Positions 34,547 through 45,028 of a DNA stretch of 64,000 nt are shown one piece after another. Origin of the DNA: Bacteroides thetaiotaomicron VPI-5482. GTDB lineage: Bacteria > Bacteroidota > Bacteroidia > Bacteroidales > Bacteroidaceae. The notes under the pieces are model-generated. The model did not search any database, had not been told where the DNA came from, and was given only the letters and a program-made list of their open reading frames with translations. Every line of letters begins with the position of its first letter. Position 1 is the first letter of the stretch. The position numbers and the translations under genes were made by a program. Where the stretch lies: NCBI RefSeq assembly GCF_000011065.1, contig NC_004663.1, positions 3,348,001 through 3,412,000 of the forward strand, written 5' to 3'.

Positions 34547-37500
34547 TTATTCTACTTCATTGTAATCAAGTACTGTCTTCTTGTTCGCCAAGATACGATC
34601 ATACTCTTCTTTTGAACCAACGATAATCTTTTCAAATTCACGCTGACCTGTACCTGCCGGAATTAAGTGACCGCAAATTACGTTTTCCTTCATTCCTTCA
34701 AGTTTATCTGTCTTGCCATTGATAGCAGCCTCATTCAACACCTTCGTTGTTTCCTGGAAGGATGCAGCTGACATAAAGCTTGAAGTCTGCAGTGCAGCAC
34801 GCGTAATACCCTGAAGAATCTGAGTAGAAGTTGCAGCTACAGCATCACGTACCTCAACAGGTTTCAAGTCACGGCGCTTCAGCATACTGTTCTCATCACG
34901 CAACTTACGGGCAGTCACAATCTGTCCCGGCTGCATATTCTGAGAATCACCTGCATCAACAACCACTTTCTTACCCCAGATACGATCGTTTTCCTCCATA
35001 AACTCAAGCTTATCCACTACCTGTTGTTCCAAGAAGCGAGTATCACCCGGCTCATCGATCTGAACCTTACGCATCATCTGGCGAACGATAATCTCAAAAT
35101 GCTTATCATTGATCTTCACACCCTGCAGACGGTATACATCCTGAACTTCATTCACAATATATTCCTGTACAGCCGTAGGACCTTTAATTGCCAGGATATC
35201 AGCCGGAGTAGTAGCACCGTCAGATAATGGAGTACCAGCACGCACATAGTCGTTCTCCTGAACCAGAATCTGTTTGGACAATGCAACAAGATACTTCTTC
35301 ACTTCACCTGTTTTCGAAGTTACGATGATTTCACGGTTACCACGCTTGATCTTACCCATTGTAACCTCACCGTCAATTTCAGAAACGACAGCAGGATTAG
35401 ACGGATTACGTGCTTCAAACAACTCAGTAACACGAGGAAGACCACCCGTGATGTCACCCGCCTTACCTACAGCACGCGGAATCTTCACGATTACTTCACC
35501 GGCTTTCACTTTCTGACCATTTTCAATAATCACGTGACCACCTACCGGTAAGTTATAAGTACGAATCAGATCACCGTCTTCTGTCAGGATATGAGCCGAA
35601 GGAACTTTCGTTTTATCCTTAGATTCAATAATGATGATTTCACGAAGACCGGTTGCTTCATCCGATTCCACTTTATAGGTAACATTCTCAATTACACCTT
35701 CGAATTCAATCTTACCAGTTGCTTCAGTTATAATAACGGCATTGAACGGGTCCCATTTAGCAATTAACTTACCCTTTTCAACCAGATCACCATCCGATAC
35801 ATATAATGTAGAACCATAAGGTACATTGTGCGTAGAAAGAACGATACCAGTATTTACGTCCACAAAACGAACTTCAGCCAAACGGCCTACCACTACTTTT
35901 GCAGCTTCACCCATTTCGTCTACGATATCTACCGTACGAAGTTCTTCAAATTCCAGACGAGCACTGTTCTTAGCCACAATACTTGCATTTGCCGCAATAT
36001 TCGCAGCAGTACCACCAGCGTGGAATGTACGCAATGTCAACTGTGTACCCGGCTCACCGATTGACTGAGCAGCAATTACACCGACAGCCTCACCCTTCTG
36101 AACCATGCGGCTTGTTGCCAGGTTACGTCCGTAACACTTAGCACAAACACCCTTCTTCGCTTCACAAGTCAATACAGAACGGATTTCAACGCTTTCAATC
36201 GGAGAATCCTGAATCTTCTTAGCAACTTCTTCTGTGATTTCTTCACCACCGGCAACAAGCAATTCGCCTGTAGTAGGATGAATAATATCATGTACAGAAA
36301 CACGACCTAAGATGCGTTCATACAGGGTAGCGATTACTTCATCGTTATTCTTCAAGTCTGTACAAACCAATCCACGAAGTGTACCGCAGTCTTCTTCCGT
36401 GATGATCACGTCGTGAGAAACGTCTACCAGACGACGAGTCAAATATCCGGCATCGGCAGTCTTCAAAGCGGTATCCGCCAAACCTTTACGGGCACCGTGA
36501 GTAGAGATAAAGTACTCCAACACAGAAAGTCCCTCTTTAAAGTTTGACAAGATCGGGTTTTCAATAATCTGACCACCTTCAGCACCAGCTTTCTGGAGCT
36601 TAGCCATCAAACCACGCATACCGGACAACTGACGAATCTGTTCTTTAGAACCACGGGCACCCGAATCCAGCATCATGTATACAGAGTTAAATCCTTGGTC
36701 ATCCGAAGAAATAGTTTTCATCAAGATGTTAGACAACTCAGAGTTCACATGTGTCCAGATATCAATTACCTGATTATAACGTTCGTTGTTGGTAATGAAA
36801 CCCATATTATAGTTGTTTACGACTTGTTCAACTTCGTCGTAACCTTTTTGTACCAATGTCTCTTTTTCTTTCGGGATAATAATATCACCCAAGTTGAATG
36901 ACAAACCACCCTTAAAGGCCATTTGGTAACCTAAGTTCTTGATTCCATCCAAGAAGTCTGCAGCTTTAGCCACACCACAAACCTTGATTACATCACTAAT
37001 GATATCACGAAGAGATTTCTTAGAAATAATCGTATTGATATAACCTGCTTCAGGAGGAACAATTTCATTAACAATCACACGTCCTACAGAAGTTTCACGC
37101 ATAACGTCAACAATGTTACCATTTTCATCAACGTCTTTCACGATCACCTTTACCGGAGCATGAATATCTACCTTACCTTCATTATAAGCGATTAATGCTT
37201 CTTCCGGTCCGTAGAATGTAAGTCCTTCTCCCTTAGCACCAGCACGCAACTTGGTAATGTAATACAAACCAAGAACCATATCCTGTGCAGGCACAGTAAT
37301 AGGCGCACCATTTGCCGGATTCAGGATATTATGTGACTGAAGCATCAACATCTGAGCTTCAAGAATTGCTTCGTTACTCAAAGGCAAGTGAACAGCCATC
37401 TGGTCACCGTCGAAGTCGGCGTTGAATGCCGTACATGCCAACGGGTGCAACTGGATAGCTTTACCTTCGATCATCTTCGGCTGGAATGCCTGGATACCCA

Positions 37501-38830
37501 AACGGTGCAATGTCGGAGCACGGTTCAACAGTACAGGATGTCCTTTCATTACGTGTTCCAGAATATCCCAGATCACCGCTTCCTTACGATCTACAATCTT
37601 CTTTGCAGATTTCACCGTCTTAACGATACCACGTTCAATGAGCTTACGGATAATAAACGGCTTATAAAGTTCGGCAGCCATCAATTTAGGAATACCGCAC
37701 TCACCCATCTTCAGTTCCGGACCAACGACAATTACCGAACGTGCAGAGTAGTCAACACGTTTACCCAACAAGTTCTGACGGAAACGTCCTTGTTTACCTT
37801 TCAAGCTATCAGACAGTGATTTCAACGGACGGTTAGCATCCGTCTTCACTGCACTTGATTTACGTGAATTATCGAACAATGAGTCTACAGATTCCTGAAG
37901 CATACGTTTCTCATTACGCAAGATTACTTCCGGAGCTTTGATTTCGATCAATCTCTTCAGACGGTTGTTACGAATGATAACACGACGATAAAGGTCATTC
38001 AAGTCAGAAGTAGCAAAACGACCACCATCCAATGGAACCAATGGACGGAGTTCGGGCGGAATAACCGGTACGATACGTACAATCATCCATTCCGGCTTGT
38101 TACGTCCACGTGATGCACGGAACGATTCTACAACCTGCAGACGTTTCAATGCCTCATTCTTACGTTGCTGTGAAGCATCATTGCCTGCACGGTGACGCAA
38201 TTCATAAGACAGAGCATCCAGATCCAAACGAGCCAGCAAATCATAGATTGCTTCAGCTCCCATCTTAGCGATGAACTTATTCGGATCATTATCCTCCAGA
38301 TATTGATTGTCCTTCGGAAGTGTATCCAGAATATCCAGATATTCTTCTTCAGAAAGTAAATCATATTCGGCAATGCCATCTTCAGCCTTTACACCCGGCT
38401 GAATAACAACATAACGTTCGTAATATATAATCGAATCCAGCTTCTTTGTCGGCAGTCCGAGCAAATAACCGATCTTATTTGGAAGCGAACGGAAATACCA
38501 GATGTGTGCCACCGGCACCACCAACTGTATATGTCCCATACGTTCACGGCGTACTTTCTTTTCTGTAACTTCTACACCACAACGGTCGCAGACGATACCT
38601 TTATAACGGATACGCTTATATTTACCGCAATGGCATTCGTAATCCTTAATAGGACCAAAAATGCGCTCGCAGAACAAACCATCGCGTTCGGGTTTGTACG
38701 TACGGTAATTTATGGTTTCAGGCTTCAAAACTTCACCACTCGAATTCTCTAGGATTTCTTCCGGAGAAGCCAGACCAATTGAGATCTTCGAGAAATTGCT
38801 TTTCGTCTTATTTTCTTTTCTAAAAGCCAT
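34547..38830 (-). CDS. rpoC: DNA-directed RNA polymerase subunit beta'
   Basis: Catalytic clamp subunit of 1427 residues. The N-terminal zinc ribbon is CHCGKYKRIRYKGIVCDRCG, the catalytic Mg loop NADFDGDQM is intact, and the second zinc site is seen as CEAKKGVCAKCYG. The trigger-loop region GEPGTQLTLRTFHAGG is canonical. It begins 106 bp after rpoB and ends at a strong terminator. Confidence 0.99.
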   Translation of the reverse strand: MAFRKENKTKSNFSKISIGLASPEEILENSSGEVLKPETINYRTYKPERDGLFCERIFGPIKDYECHCGKYKRIRYKGIVCDRCGVEVTEKKVRRERMGHIQLVVPVAHIWYFRSLPNKIGYLLGLPTKKLDSIIYYERYVVIQPGVKAEDGIAEYDLLSEEEYLDILDTLPKDNQYLEDNDPNKFIAKMGAEAIYDLLARLDLDALSYELRHRAGNDASQQRKNEALKRLQVVESFRASRGRNKPEWMIVRIVPVIPPELRPLVPLDGGRFATSDLNDLYRRVIIRNNRLKRLIEIKAPEVILRNEKRMLQESVDSLFDNSRKSSAVKTDANRPLKSLSDSLKGKQGRFRQNLLGKRVDYSARSVIVVGPELKMGECGIPKLMAAELYKPFIIRKLIERGIVKTVKSAKKIVDRKEAVIWDILEHVMKGHPVLLNRAPTLHRLGIQAFQPKMIEGKAIQLHPLACTAFNADFDGDQMAVHLPLSNEAILEAQMLMLQSHNILNPANGAPITVPAQDMVLGLYYITKLRAGAKGEGLTFYGPEEALIAYNEGKVDIHAPVKVIVKDVDENGNIVDVMRETSVGRVIVNEIVPPEAGYINTIISKKSLRDIISDVIKVCGVAKAADFLDGIKNLGYQMAFKGGLSFNLGDIIIPKEKETLVQKGYDEVEQVVNNYNMGFITNNERYNQVIDIWTHVNSELSNILMKTISSDDQGFNSVYMMLDSGARGSKEQIRQLSGMRGLMAKLQKAGAEGGQIIENPILSNFKEGLSVLEYFISTHGARKGLADTALKTADAGYLTRRLVDVSHDVIITEEDCGTLRGLVCTDLKNNDEVIATLYERILGRVSVHDIIHPTTGELLVAGGEEITEEVAKKIQDSPIESVEIRSVLTCEAKKGVCAKCYGRNLATSRMVQKGEAVGVIAAQSIGEPGTQLTLRTFHAGGTAANIAANASIVAKNSARLEFEELRTVDIVDEMGEAAKVVVGRLAEVRFVDVNTGIVLSTHNVPYGSTLYVSDGDLVEKGKLIAKWDPFNAVIITEATGKIEFEGVIENVTYKVESDEATGLREIIIIESKDKTKVPSAHILTEDGDLIRTYNLPVGGHVIIENGQKVKAGEVIVKIPRAVGKAGDITGGLPRVTELFEARNPSNPAVVSEIDGEVTMGKIKRGNREIIVTSKTGEVKKYLVALSKQILVQENDYVRAGTPLSDGATTPADILAIKGPTAVQEYIVNEVQDVYRLQGVKINDKHFEIIVRQMMRKVQIDEPGDTRFLEQQVVDKLEFMEENDRIWGKKVVVDAGDSQNMQPGQIVTARKLRDENSMLKRRDLKPVEVRDAVAATSTQILQGITRAALQTSSFMSAASFQETTKVLNEAAINGKTDKLEGMKENVICGHLIPAGTGQREFEKIIVGSKEEYDRILANKKTVLDYNEVE

Positions 38831-38936
38831 ACTCTATATAATTGAGATTTGATAATTGAATCATTGGAAATTGAAGAAGATGCGAATGTCAACAGACCTT
38901 CATCGGCCTATTGACATCCTGCATTCTTTCATTATT

Positions 38937-41900
38937 TTATTCTAGGTTGATACTCAAACCTAAACCTCTCAACTCGTGTAACAATACGTTCAAGGATTCC
39001 GGAATACCGGGTTGCGGCATCGGTTCACCTTTCACAATTGCTTCATAAGCCTTAGAACGTCCTACTACGTCGTCAGACTTAATAGTCAAGATTTCCTGCA
39101 GGATATGAGCAGCACCGAAGCCTTCGAGTGCCCAAACCTCCATTTCTCCGAAACGCTGACCACCGAACTGTGCTTTACCACCAAGAGGTTGCTGAGTAAT
39201 CAATGAGTACGGACCGATAGAACGAGCGTGCATCTTGTCTTCAACCATGTGCCCCAGCTTCAGCATATAAGTCACACCTACGGTTGCTGCCTGGTCAAAT
39301 TGCTCACCTGTACCACCATCACAAAGATAAGTTTTACAGTAACGTGGCAATCCCGCTTTGTCTGTCCACTGATCCAAGTCGTCCATCGTAGCACCGTCAA
39401 AAATAGGAGTTGCAAATTTCACGCCCAAAGTTTTTCCGGCACGACCTAATACAGCTTCAAAAATCTGACCAATGTTCATACGAGAAGGCACACCCAACGG
39501 ATTCAGTACAATGTCAACCGGAGTACCATCTGCCAAGAACGGCATATCTTCCTGACGCACAACACGTGACACGATACCCTTGTTACCGTGACGACCTGCC
39601 ATCTTATCACCTACACCAATCTTACGTTTCTTAGCAATATATACTTTAGCCATCTGAATGATACCAGCCGGAAGTTCATCACCGATAGTGATAGCAAACT
39701 TCTTACGCTTCAATTCAGCATCCAGCTCTTTGTATTTCTTGATAAAGTTCATAACCAGATCACGAACCATACCATTAGTATGGTCATCACTAGTCCAGTT
39801 ACTCAGCTGAATAGAAGTAAAGTCAAGTGAATCAAAATCAGAAGCACTGAACTTAGATCCCTTAGCAATAACTTCTGCTCCTAAGTAGTCTTTCACACCC
39901 TGAGAAACCTTGCCTTCAGTCAAAGTCATCAGTTTCTTAACCAGAATACGCTTCAAGTCTGCAACCTTTGATTCAAACTCATCGTCAATCTTAGGCAACA
40001 ATGCTTTATCCGCCAGTTTAGAGCTACGGTTCTTGATTACACGTGAGAAAAGTTTCTTATCAATAACAACACCTTTCAAAGAAGGAGAAGCTTTTAAAGA
40101 AGCATCTTTCACATCACCTGCCTTATCACCGAAGATAGCACGAAGTAGTTTTTCTTCCGGAGAAGGATCAGATTCACCTTTCGGAGTAATCTTACCGATC
40201 ATGATATCACCCGGTTCGATACGCGCACCGATTCTTACGATACCATTTTCATCCAGGTCTTTAGTAGCTTCCTCACTTACATTCGGAATATCAGAAGTCA
40301 ATTCTTCCATACCACGCTTCGTTTCACGAACTTCCAGAGAGTATTCTTCTACGTGAACAGAAGTCAACAAGTCCTCGCGAACCACGCGTTCGTTCAATAC
40401 GATAGCATCCTCATAGTTATATCCCTTCCATGGCATATAAGCAACCAACAGGTTTTTACCCAAAGCTAATTCACCCTTTTCGGTAGAATAACCTTCAGTC
40501 AGGATGTCACCCTTCTTCACGCGCTGACCTTTGTCACAAATCGGACGCAAGTCAATAGTCATGTTCTGGTTCGTCTTACGGAACTTCGGAATTCTATATT
40601 CTTTCAAAGCAGGCTCGAAGCTTACAAATTCTTCGTCCTCTGTACGGTCATACAAAATACGGATCGTAGTAGCATCAACGAAGTCAACAACACCATCGCC
40701 TTCTGCAGTAATCTGCGTGCGAGAGTCTCTCACTAACTGTCGTTCGATACCTGTACCTACAATCGGAGCTTCACTTCTCAACAAAGGAACTGCCTGGCGC
40801 ATCATGTTTGATCCCATCAATGCACGGTTAGCATCATCATGTTCCAGGAACGGAATCAGTGAAGCAGCAATCGATGCAATCTGCTGAGGAGAAACGTCCA
40901 TCAAATCTACTTCAGACGGTTCTACAACCGGGAAGTCAGCGTCCTGACGAGATTTAACTTTATTGCGAACAAATGTACCGTCATCATTCAACGGAGCATT
41001 ACCCTGTGCAATAATCTTTTCTTCTTCTTCTTCAGCAGTCAGATAAACCAGACCATTATCGGAAAGATCCACTTTTCCGTTTTCCACCTTACGGTACGGA
41101 GTTTCAATGAATCCCAGCTCATTAATTTTAGCGAATACACACAAGGAAGAAATCAAACCGATATTCGGACCTTCAGGAGTCTCAATCGGACAAAGACGAC
41201 CGTAGTGTGTATAGTGAACGTCACGAACCTCAAATCCGGCACGTTCACGAGAAAGACCACCAGGACCTAGGGCAGACATACGGCGCTTGTGCGTAATTTC
41301 AGCCAACGGGTTTGTCTGGTCCATGAACTGTGACAAAGCATTTGTTCCAAAAAAAGAATTGATCACAGAAGAAATAGTCTTCGCATTGATCAAATCAATC
41401 GGAGTAAATACTTCATTGTCACGAACGTTCATACGTTCACGAATCGTACGAGACATACGAGCCAAACCAACAGCAAACTGGTTAGAAAGCTGTTCACCTA
41501 CTGTACGTACACGACGGTTGCTCAAGTGGTCAATATCATCCACATCTGCTTTTGAATTAATCAACTCAATCAGATATTTGATGATTTCAATGATATCTTC
41601 CTTCGTGAGGACACGCACGTCCATATCAGTCGTCAGATTCAGTTTCTTGTTGATTCTGTAACGACCTACATCACCAAGGTCATATCGTTTTTCTGAGAAG
41701 AACAAGTTGTTGATAACTTCACGTGCACTTGCATCATCGGCCGGATCAGCGTTACGCAATTGACGATAGATATACAACACAGCTTCTTTTTCCGAGTTAC
41801 TCGGGTCCTTCTGCAGAGTATTATATATAATAGAGAAATCAGATTGATTCGGCTCGTCCTTATGCAAAAGGATGTTTTGAACTCCCGATTCCAGAATTTC

Positions 41901-42749
41901 ATCAATATGTACTTCCTCCAGTACGGTTTCACGGTCGATAATAACCTCGTTACGTTCGATAGAAACCACTTCACCGGTATCTTCATCAACGAAATCTTCA
42001 ATCCATGTTTTCAAAACACGTGCAGCTAACTTACGACCCAGAACTCTCTTCAGATTTGTTTTGTTTACCTTAACATCTTCTGCAAGGTTGAAAATCTCAA
42101 GAATATCCTTATCGTTCTCGAAACCAATCGCGCGTAACAAAGTAGTTACCGGCAATTTCTTCTTACGGTCGATGTATGCGTACATCACATTATTGATGTC
42201 GGTAGCAAACTCAATCCACGAACCTTTAAACGGAATAATACGAGCCGAGTAAAGTTTCGTACCATTGGCATGTACACTCTGACCGAAGAACACACCCGGA
42301 GAACGGTGAAGCTGTGACACAACTACACGTTCGGCACCGTTAATGACGAAAGTAGCCTTATCAGTCATGTAAGGGATCGGGCCGAGGAATACGTCCTGAA
42401 TAACTGTATCAAAATCCTCGTGATCGGGGTCGGTACAGTACAGCTTAAGTTTCGCTTTCAAAGGAACACTATATGTGAGCCCACGCTCTATACAATCATC
42501 GATGGTATAGCGCGGCGGATCAATATAATAATCCAAAAACTCAAGAACAAAATTGTTTCTTGTATCGGCAATAGGGAAGTTTTCAGCAAATACTTTATAC
42601 AAACCCTCATTCTTGCGCTTTTCAGGTGGGGTATCTAATTGTAGAAAGTCTTGGAATGACTTCAATTGTACTTCCAGGAAATCCGGATATTCAAGCGGAT
42701 TCTTAGTCGAAGCAAAATTAACTCTTTGATTTACAGTATTTGAAGACAT
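38937..42749 (-). CDS. rpoB: DNA-directed RNA polymerase subunit beta
   Basis: Catalytic lobe subunit of 1270 residues, shorter than the 1342 of E. coli because lineage-specific inserts differ. The rifampicin-binding region reads FFGTNALSQFMDQTNPLAEI and THKRRMSALGPGGLSRERAG with the normal Asp, His and Ser residues, so no resistance substitution is evident. The C-terminus carries PQPGIPESLNVLLHELRGLG. It is separated from rplL by a terminator-like hairpin. Confidence 0.99.
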   Translation of the reverse strand: MSSNTVNQRVNFASTKNPLEYPDFLEVQLKSFQDFLQLDTPPEKRKNEGLYKVFAENFPIADTRNNFVLEFLDYYIDPPRYTIDDCIERGLTYSVPLKAKLKLYCTDPDHEDFDTVIQDVFLGPIPYMTDKATFVINGAERVVVSQLHRSPGVFFGQSVHANGTKLYSARIIPFKGSWIEFATDINNVMYAYIDRKKKLPVTTLLRAIGFENDKDILEIFNLAEDVKVNKTNLKRVLGRKLAARVLKTWIEDFVDEDTGEVVSIERNEVIIDRETVLEEVHIDEILESGVQNILLHKDEPNQSDFSIIYNTLQKDPSNSEKEAVLYIYRQLRNADPADDASAREVINNLFFSEKRYDLGDVGRYRINKKLNLTTDMDVRVLTKEDIIEIIKYLIELINSKADVDDIDHLSNRRVRTVGEQLSNQFAVGLARMSRTIRERMNVRDNEVFTPIDLINAKTISSVINSFFGTNALSQFMDQTNPLAEITHKRRMSALGPGGLSRERAGFEVRDVHYTHYGRLCPIETPEGPNIGLISSLCVFAKINELGFIETPYRKVENGKVDLSDNGLVYLTAEEEEEKIIAQGNAPLNDDGTFVRNKVKSRQDADFPVVEPSEVDLMDVSPQQIASIAASLIPFLEHDDANRALMGSNMMRQAVPLLRSEAPIVGTGIERQLVRDSRTQITAEGDGVVDFVDATTIRILYDRTEDEEFVSFEPALKEYRIPKFRKTNQNMTIDLRPICDKGQRVKKGDILTEGYSTEKGELALGKNLLVAYMPWKGYNYEDAIVLNERVVREDLLTSVHVEEYSLEVRETKRGMEELTSDIPNVSEEATKDLDENGIVRIGARIEPGDIMIGKITPKGESDPSPEEKLLRAIFGDKAGDVKDASLKASPSLKGVVIDKKLFSRVIKNRSSKLADKALLPKIDDEFESKVADLKRILVKKLMTLTEGKVSQGVKDYLGAEVIAKGSKFSASDFDSLDFTSIQLSNWTSDDHTNGMVRDLVMNFIKKYKELDAELKRKKFAITIGDELPAGIIQMAKVYIAKKRKIGVGDKMAGRHGNKGIVSRVVRQEDMPFLADGTPVDIVLNPLGVPSRMNIGQIFEAVLGRAGKTLGVKFATPIFDGATMDDLDQWTDKAGLPRYCKTYLCDGGTGEQFDQAATVGVTYMLKLGHMVEDKMHARSIGPYSLITQQPLGGKAQFGGQRFGEMEVWALEGFGAAHILQEILTIKSDDVVGRSKAYEAIVKGEPMPQPGIPESLNVLLHELRGLGLSINLE

Positions 42750-42790
42750 CTGTGAATGAATTTGGAGAACTTAATTTGAAATATATACAC

Positions 42791-42828
42791 AAAAAGGTTA
42801 AGAATCCTCTTGCGAAGGATTCCTAACC
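42791..42828 (-). terminator. Terminator/attenuator between rplL and rpoB
   Basis: A 13-bp stem (one G-U pair; plus-strand arms 42796-42808 and 42816-42828) with a 7-nt loop is followed on the minus strand by TTTTTGTGT. It stands between rplL and rpoB, where many bacteria have a leaky terminator that makes ribosomal stalk protein outnumber RNA polymerase. Confidence 0.8.
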
Positions 42829-42853
42829 GAATTACCTGATTACCAGGCTAATG

Positions 42854-43228
42854 TTATTTAAGTTCAACTTCAGCTCCAGCTTCTTCCAATGTTTTCTTCA
42901 ATGATTCTGCTTCGTCTTTAGCCAAACCTTCTTTTACTACACTAGGAGCACCGTCTACCATGTCCTTAGCTTCTTTCAAGCCAAGACCACAAGCTTCCTT
43001 AACGGCCTTAACAACCTGAAGTTTAGCTGCACCAGCGCTCTTCAATACTACGTCGAAAGAAGTTTTTTCTTCTACAGCAGCAGCACCAGCTGCAGGACCA
43101 GCAGCAACAGCAACAGCTGCAGCAGCAGGTTCAATACCGTATTCTTCTTTAAGGATAGTTGCAAGTTCATTAACTTCTTTTACTGTCAAGTTAACTAATT
43201 GTTCTGCAAAAGCTTTCAAATCTGCCAT
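42854..43228 (-). CDS. rplL: 50S ribosomal protein L7/L12
   Basis: Multi-copy stalk protein that recruits translation GTPases; 124 residues. N-terminal dimerisation helix, Ala-rich hinge (AAAAVAVAAGPAAGAAAVEE) and the globular domain KLQVVKAVKEACGLGLKEAK are as in the family. It is followed by the attenuator before rpoB. Confidence 0.99.
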   Translation of the reverse strand: MADLKAFAEQLVNLTVKEVNELATILKEEYGIEPAAAAVAVAAGPAAGAAAVEEKTSFDVVLKSAGAAKLQVVKAVKEACGLGLKEAKDMVDGAPSVVKEGLAKDEAESLKKTLEEAGAEVELK

Positions 43229-43275
43229 TTTTTGTATGATTTTAATTGTTTAAATACTTTGTTGTTTTTTGAAAA

Positions 43276-43794
43276 TTATTCGGGTCTCTCACCAAGAGTT
43301 TTGAGAACTCCGTGAAGGGTGTTACCACCTGATTGAAGAGCAGAAATAACATTCTTGGCCGGAGATTGCAACAATGCAACGATATCGGCGATAACTTCGT
43401 TCTTACTCTTGATAGCAACGAGAGCATCCAATTGGTCTGCACCAACGTAGAAGCTTTCTTCTGCATATGCAGCTTTCAGTCCGGGAATTCCGTCTTTAGC
43501 TTTGTCCTTGATCAGTTTAGCAGGTACGTTTGCAGTATTGCAAAACATAACAGCAGTTGTACCTTTCAAAGAACCGTAAAGAGGAGAAAAGTCTTCTTCC
43601 AGGCTTTCAAGAGCTTTGTGAAGCAATGTATTCTTAACTACCATCAATTTGATGTCAGACTTGAAACAATCTCTTCTCAATGCACTTGTAGCAGTAGCGT
43701 TCATCGCTGTAACGTCTACCAAATAGAAGTGGCCATATTCCTTTACTGTAGCAGCAATTTGCTCTATAATCGAATTTTTATCTTCCTTTCTCAT
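43276..43794 (-). CDS. rplJ: 50S ribosomal protein L10
   Basis: Stalk base protein holding L7/L12 dimers; 172 residues (KEDKNSIIEQIAATVKEYGH start; C-terminal helix segment ISALQSGGNTLHGVLKTLGE). In E. coli L10 represses its own operon. It lies 47 bp before rplL. Confidence 0.98.
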   Translation of the reverse strand: MRKEDKNSIIEQIAATVKEYGHFYLVDVTAMNATATSALRRDCFKSDIKLMVVKNTLLHKALESLEEDFSPLYGSLKGTTAVMFCNTANVPAKLIKDKAKDGIPGLKAAYAEESFYVGADQLDALVAIKSKNEVIADIVALLQSPAKNVISALQSGGNTLHGVLKTLGERPE

Positions 43795-43809
43795 TATTTC
43801 TCTGTTTTA

Positions 43810-44508
43810 TTAGATTTCATCCACTGATTTCGGGTCGATTTTGATACCCGCACTCATTGTACTAGAAAGATAAATACTCTTAATATATGTACCCTTTGCT
43901 GCGGTCGGTTTCAGTTTGTTCAGAGTAGAGATGAACTCTTTCGCGTTGTCGCGAATCTGATCAGGACTGAATGATACCTTACCGATAGAAGTATGAACAA
44001 TACCGCTCTTATCAACTTTAAAGTCAATCTTACCTTGTTTTACTTCTTTTACAGCTTTAGCAACATCCATAGTTACAGTACCACTCTTCGGGTTAGGCAT
44101 CAATCCACGAGGACCGAGTACACGACCGAGTGCACCAATTTTACCCATGATAGATGGCATAGTGATGATTACATCAATATCAGTCCATCCACCTTTGATC
44201 TTTTCAATATATTCGTCAAGACCAACATAGTCAGCACCAGCTTCTTTTGCAGCAGCTTCAGCATCCGGTGTACAGAGTACCAAAACACGTACTTCTTTAC
44301 CAGTACCATGAGGAAGTGAAACAACACCTCTCACCATCTGGTTAGCTTTACGTGGGTCTACACCTAAACGTACGTCAATATCCAGTGAGGCATCAAATTT
44401 AGTGAAAGTAATTTCTTTTACTAAAGATGCAGCTTCTTTCAGTGAGTATGCTTTCCCTGCTTCAATTTTTTCTGCAGCTAACTTTTGATTTTTTGTCAGT
44501 TTACCCAT
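43810..44508 (-). CDS. rplA: 50S ribosomal protein L1
   Basis: L1-stalk protein and, in other bacteria, translational repressor of rplKA; 232 residues. The signature GRVLGPRGLMPNPKSGTVT is present. It follows rplK by 15 bp. Confidence 0.99.
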   Translation of the reverse strand: MGKLTKNQKLAAEKIEAGKAYSLKEAASLVKEITFTKFDASLDIDVRLGVDPRKANQMVRGVVSLPHGTGKEVRVLVLCTPDAEAAAKEAGADYVGLDEYIEKIKGGWTDIDVIITMPSIMGKIGALGRVLGPRGLMPNPKSGTVTMDVAKAVKEVKQGKIDFKVDKSGIVHTSIGKVSFSPDQIRDNAKEFISTLNKLKPTAAKGTYIKSIYLSSTMSAGIKIDPKSVDEI

Positions 44509-44523
44509 TACAATTGAAGTTTA

Positions 44524-44967
44524 TTAGTTATTAACCGGGAACTCCCCTTTTACAGCGATACCCATACTTCTAGCTGTACCAGCAACCATTCTCATGGCAG
44601 CATCCACAGTAAAACAGTTTAAGTCAACCATTTTGTCCTGAGCAATCGTACGAATCTGCTCCCAAGTAAGCTCGGCAACTTTCTTACGGTTAGGCTCAGC
44701 AGAACCACTCTTTACCTTAGCTACTTCAAGCAATTGAATAGCAACGGGAGGAGTCTTGATTACAAAATCGAAAGACTTATCTGCGTAGTAAGTAATGATA
44801 ACAGGCAAAATCTTACCTGCCTTGTCTTGGGTTCTGGCATTGAATTGCTTGCAAAATTCCATGATATTAATACCCTTGGAACCCAAAGCAGGTCCAACTG
44901 GGGGTGATGGATTTGCAGCGCCTCCTTTAATCTGTAACTTGATTAGTCCAGCAACTTCTTTAGCCAT
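44524..44967 (-). CDS. rplK: 50S ribosomal protein L11
   Basis: Binds the GTPase-associated centre of 23S rRNA; 147 residues. The Pro-rich PSPPVGPALGSKGINIMEF and the C-terminal RTIAQDKMVDLNCF and AARSMGI-like GTARSMGIAVKGEF segments are characteristic. It begins 61 bp after nusG. Confidence 0.99.
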   Translation of the reverse strand: MAKEVAGLIKLQIKGGAANPSPPVGPALGSKGINIMEFCKQFNARTQDKAGKILPVIITYYADKSFDFVIKTPPVAIQLLEVAKVKSGSAEPNRKKVAELTWEQIRTIAQDKMVDLNCFTVDAAMRMVAGTARSMGIAVKGEFPVNN

Positions 44968-45028
44968 TTTTTTATTGATTTATATATAAACATTAAACGA
45001 AGAACAACAACAGCGTAACAATTCCGCG

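Noticed and set aside
38937..42749. Rifampicin-resistance changes in rpoB
   Set aside because: The rifampicin-binding segment has the usual residues at the familiar positions.
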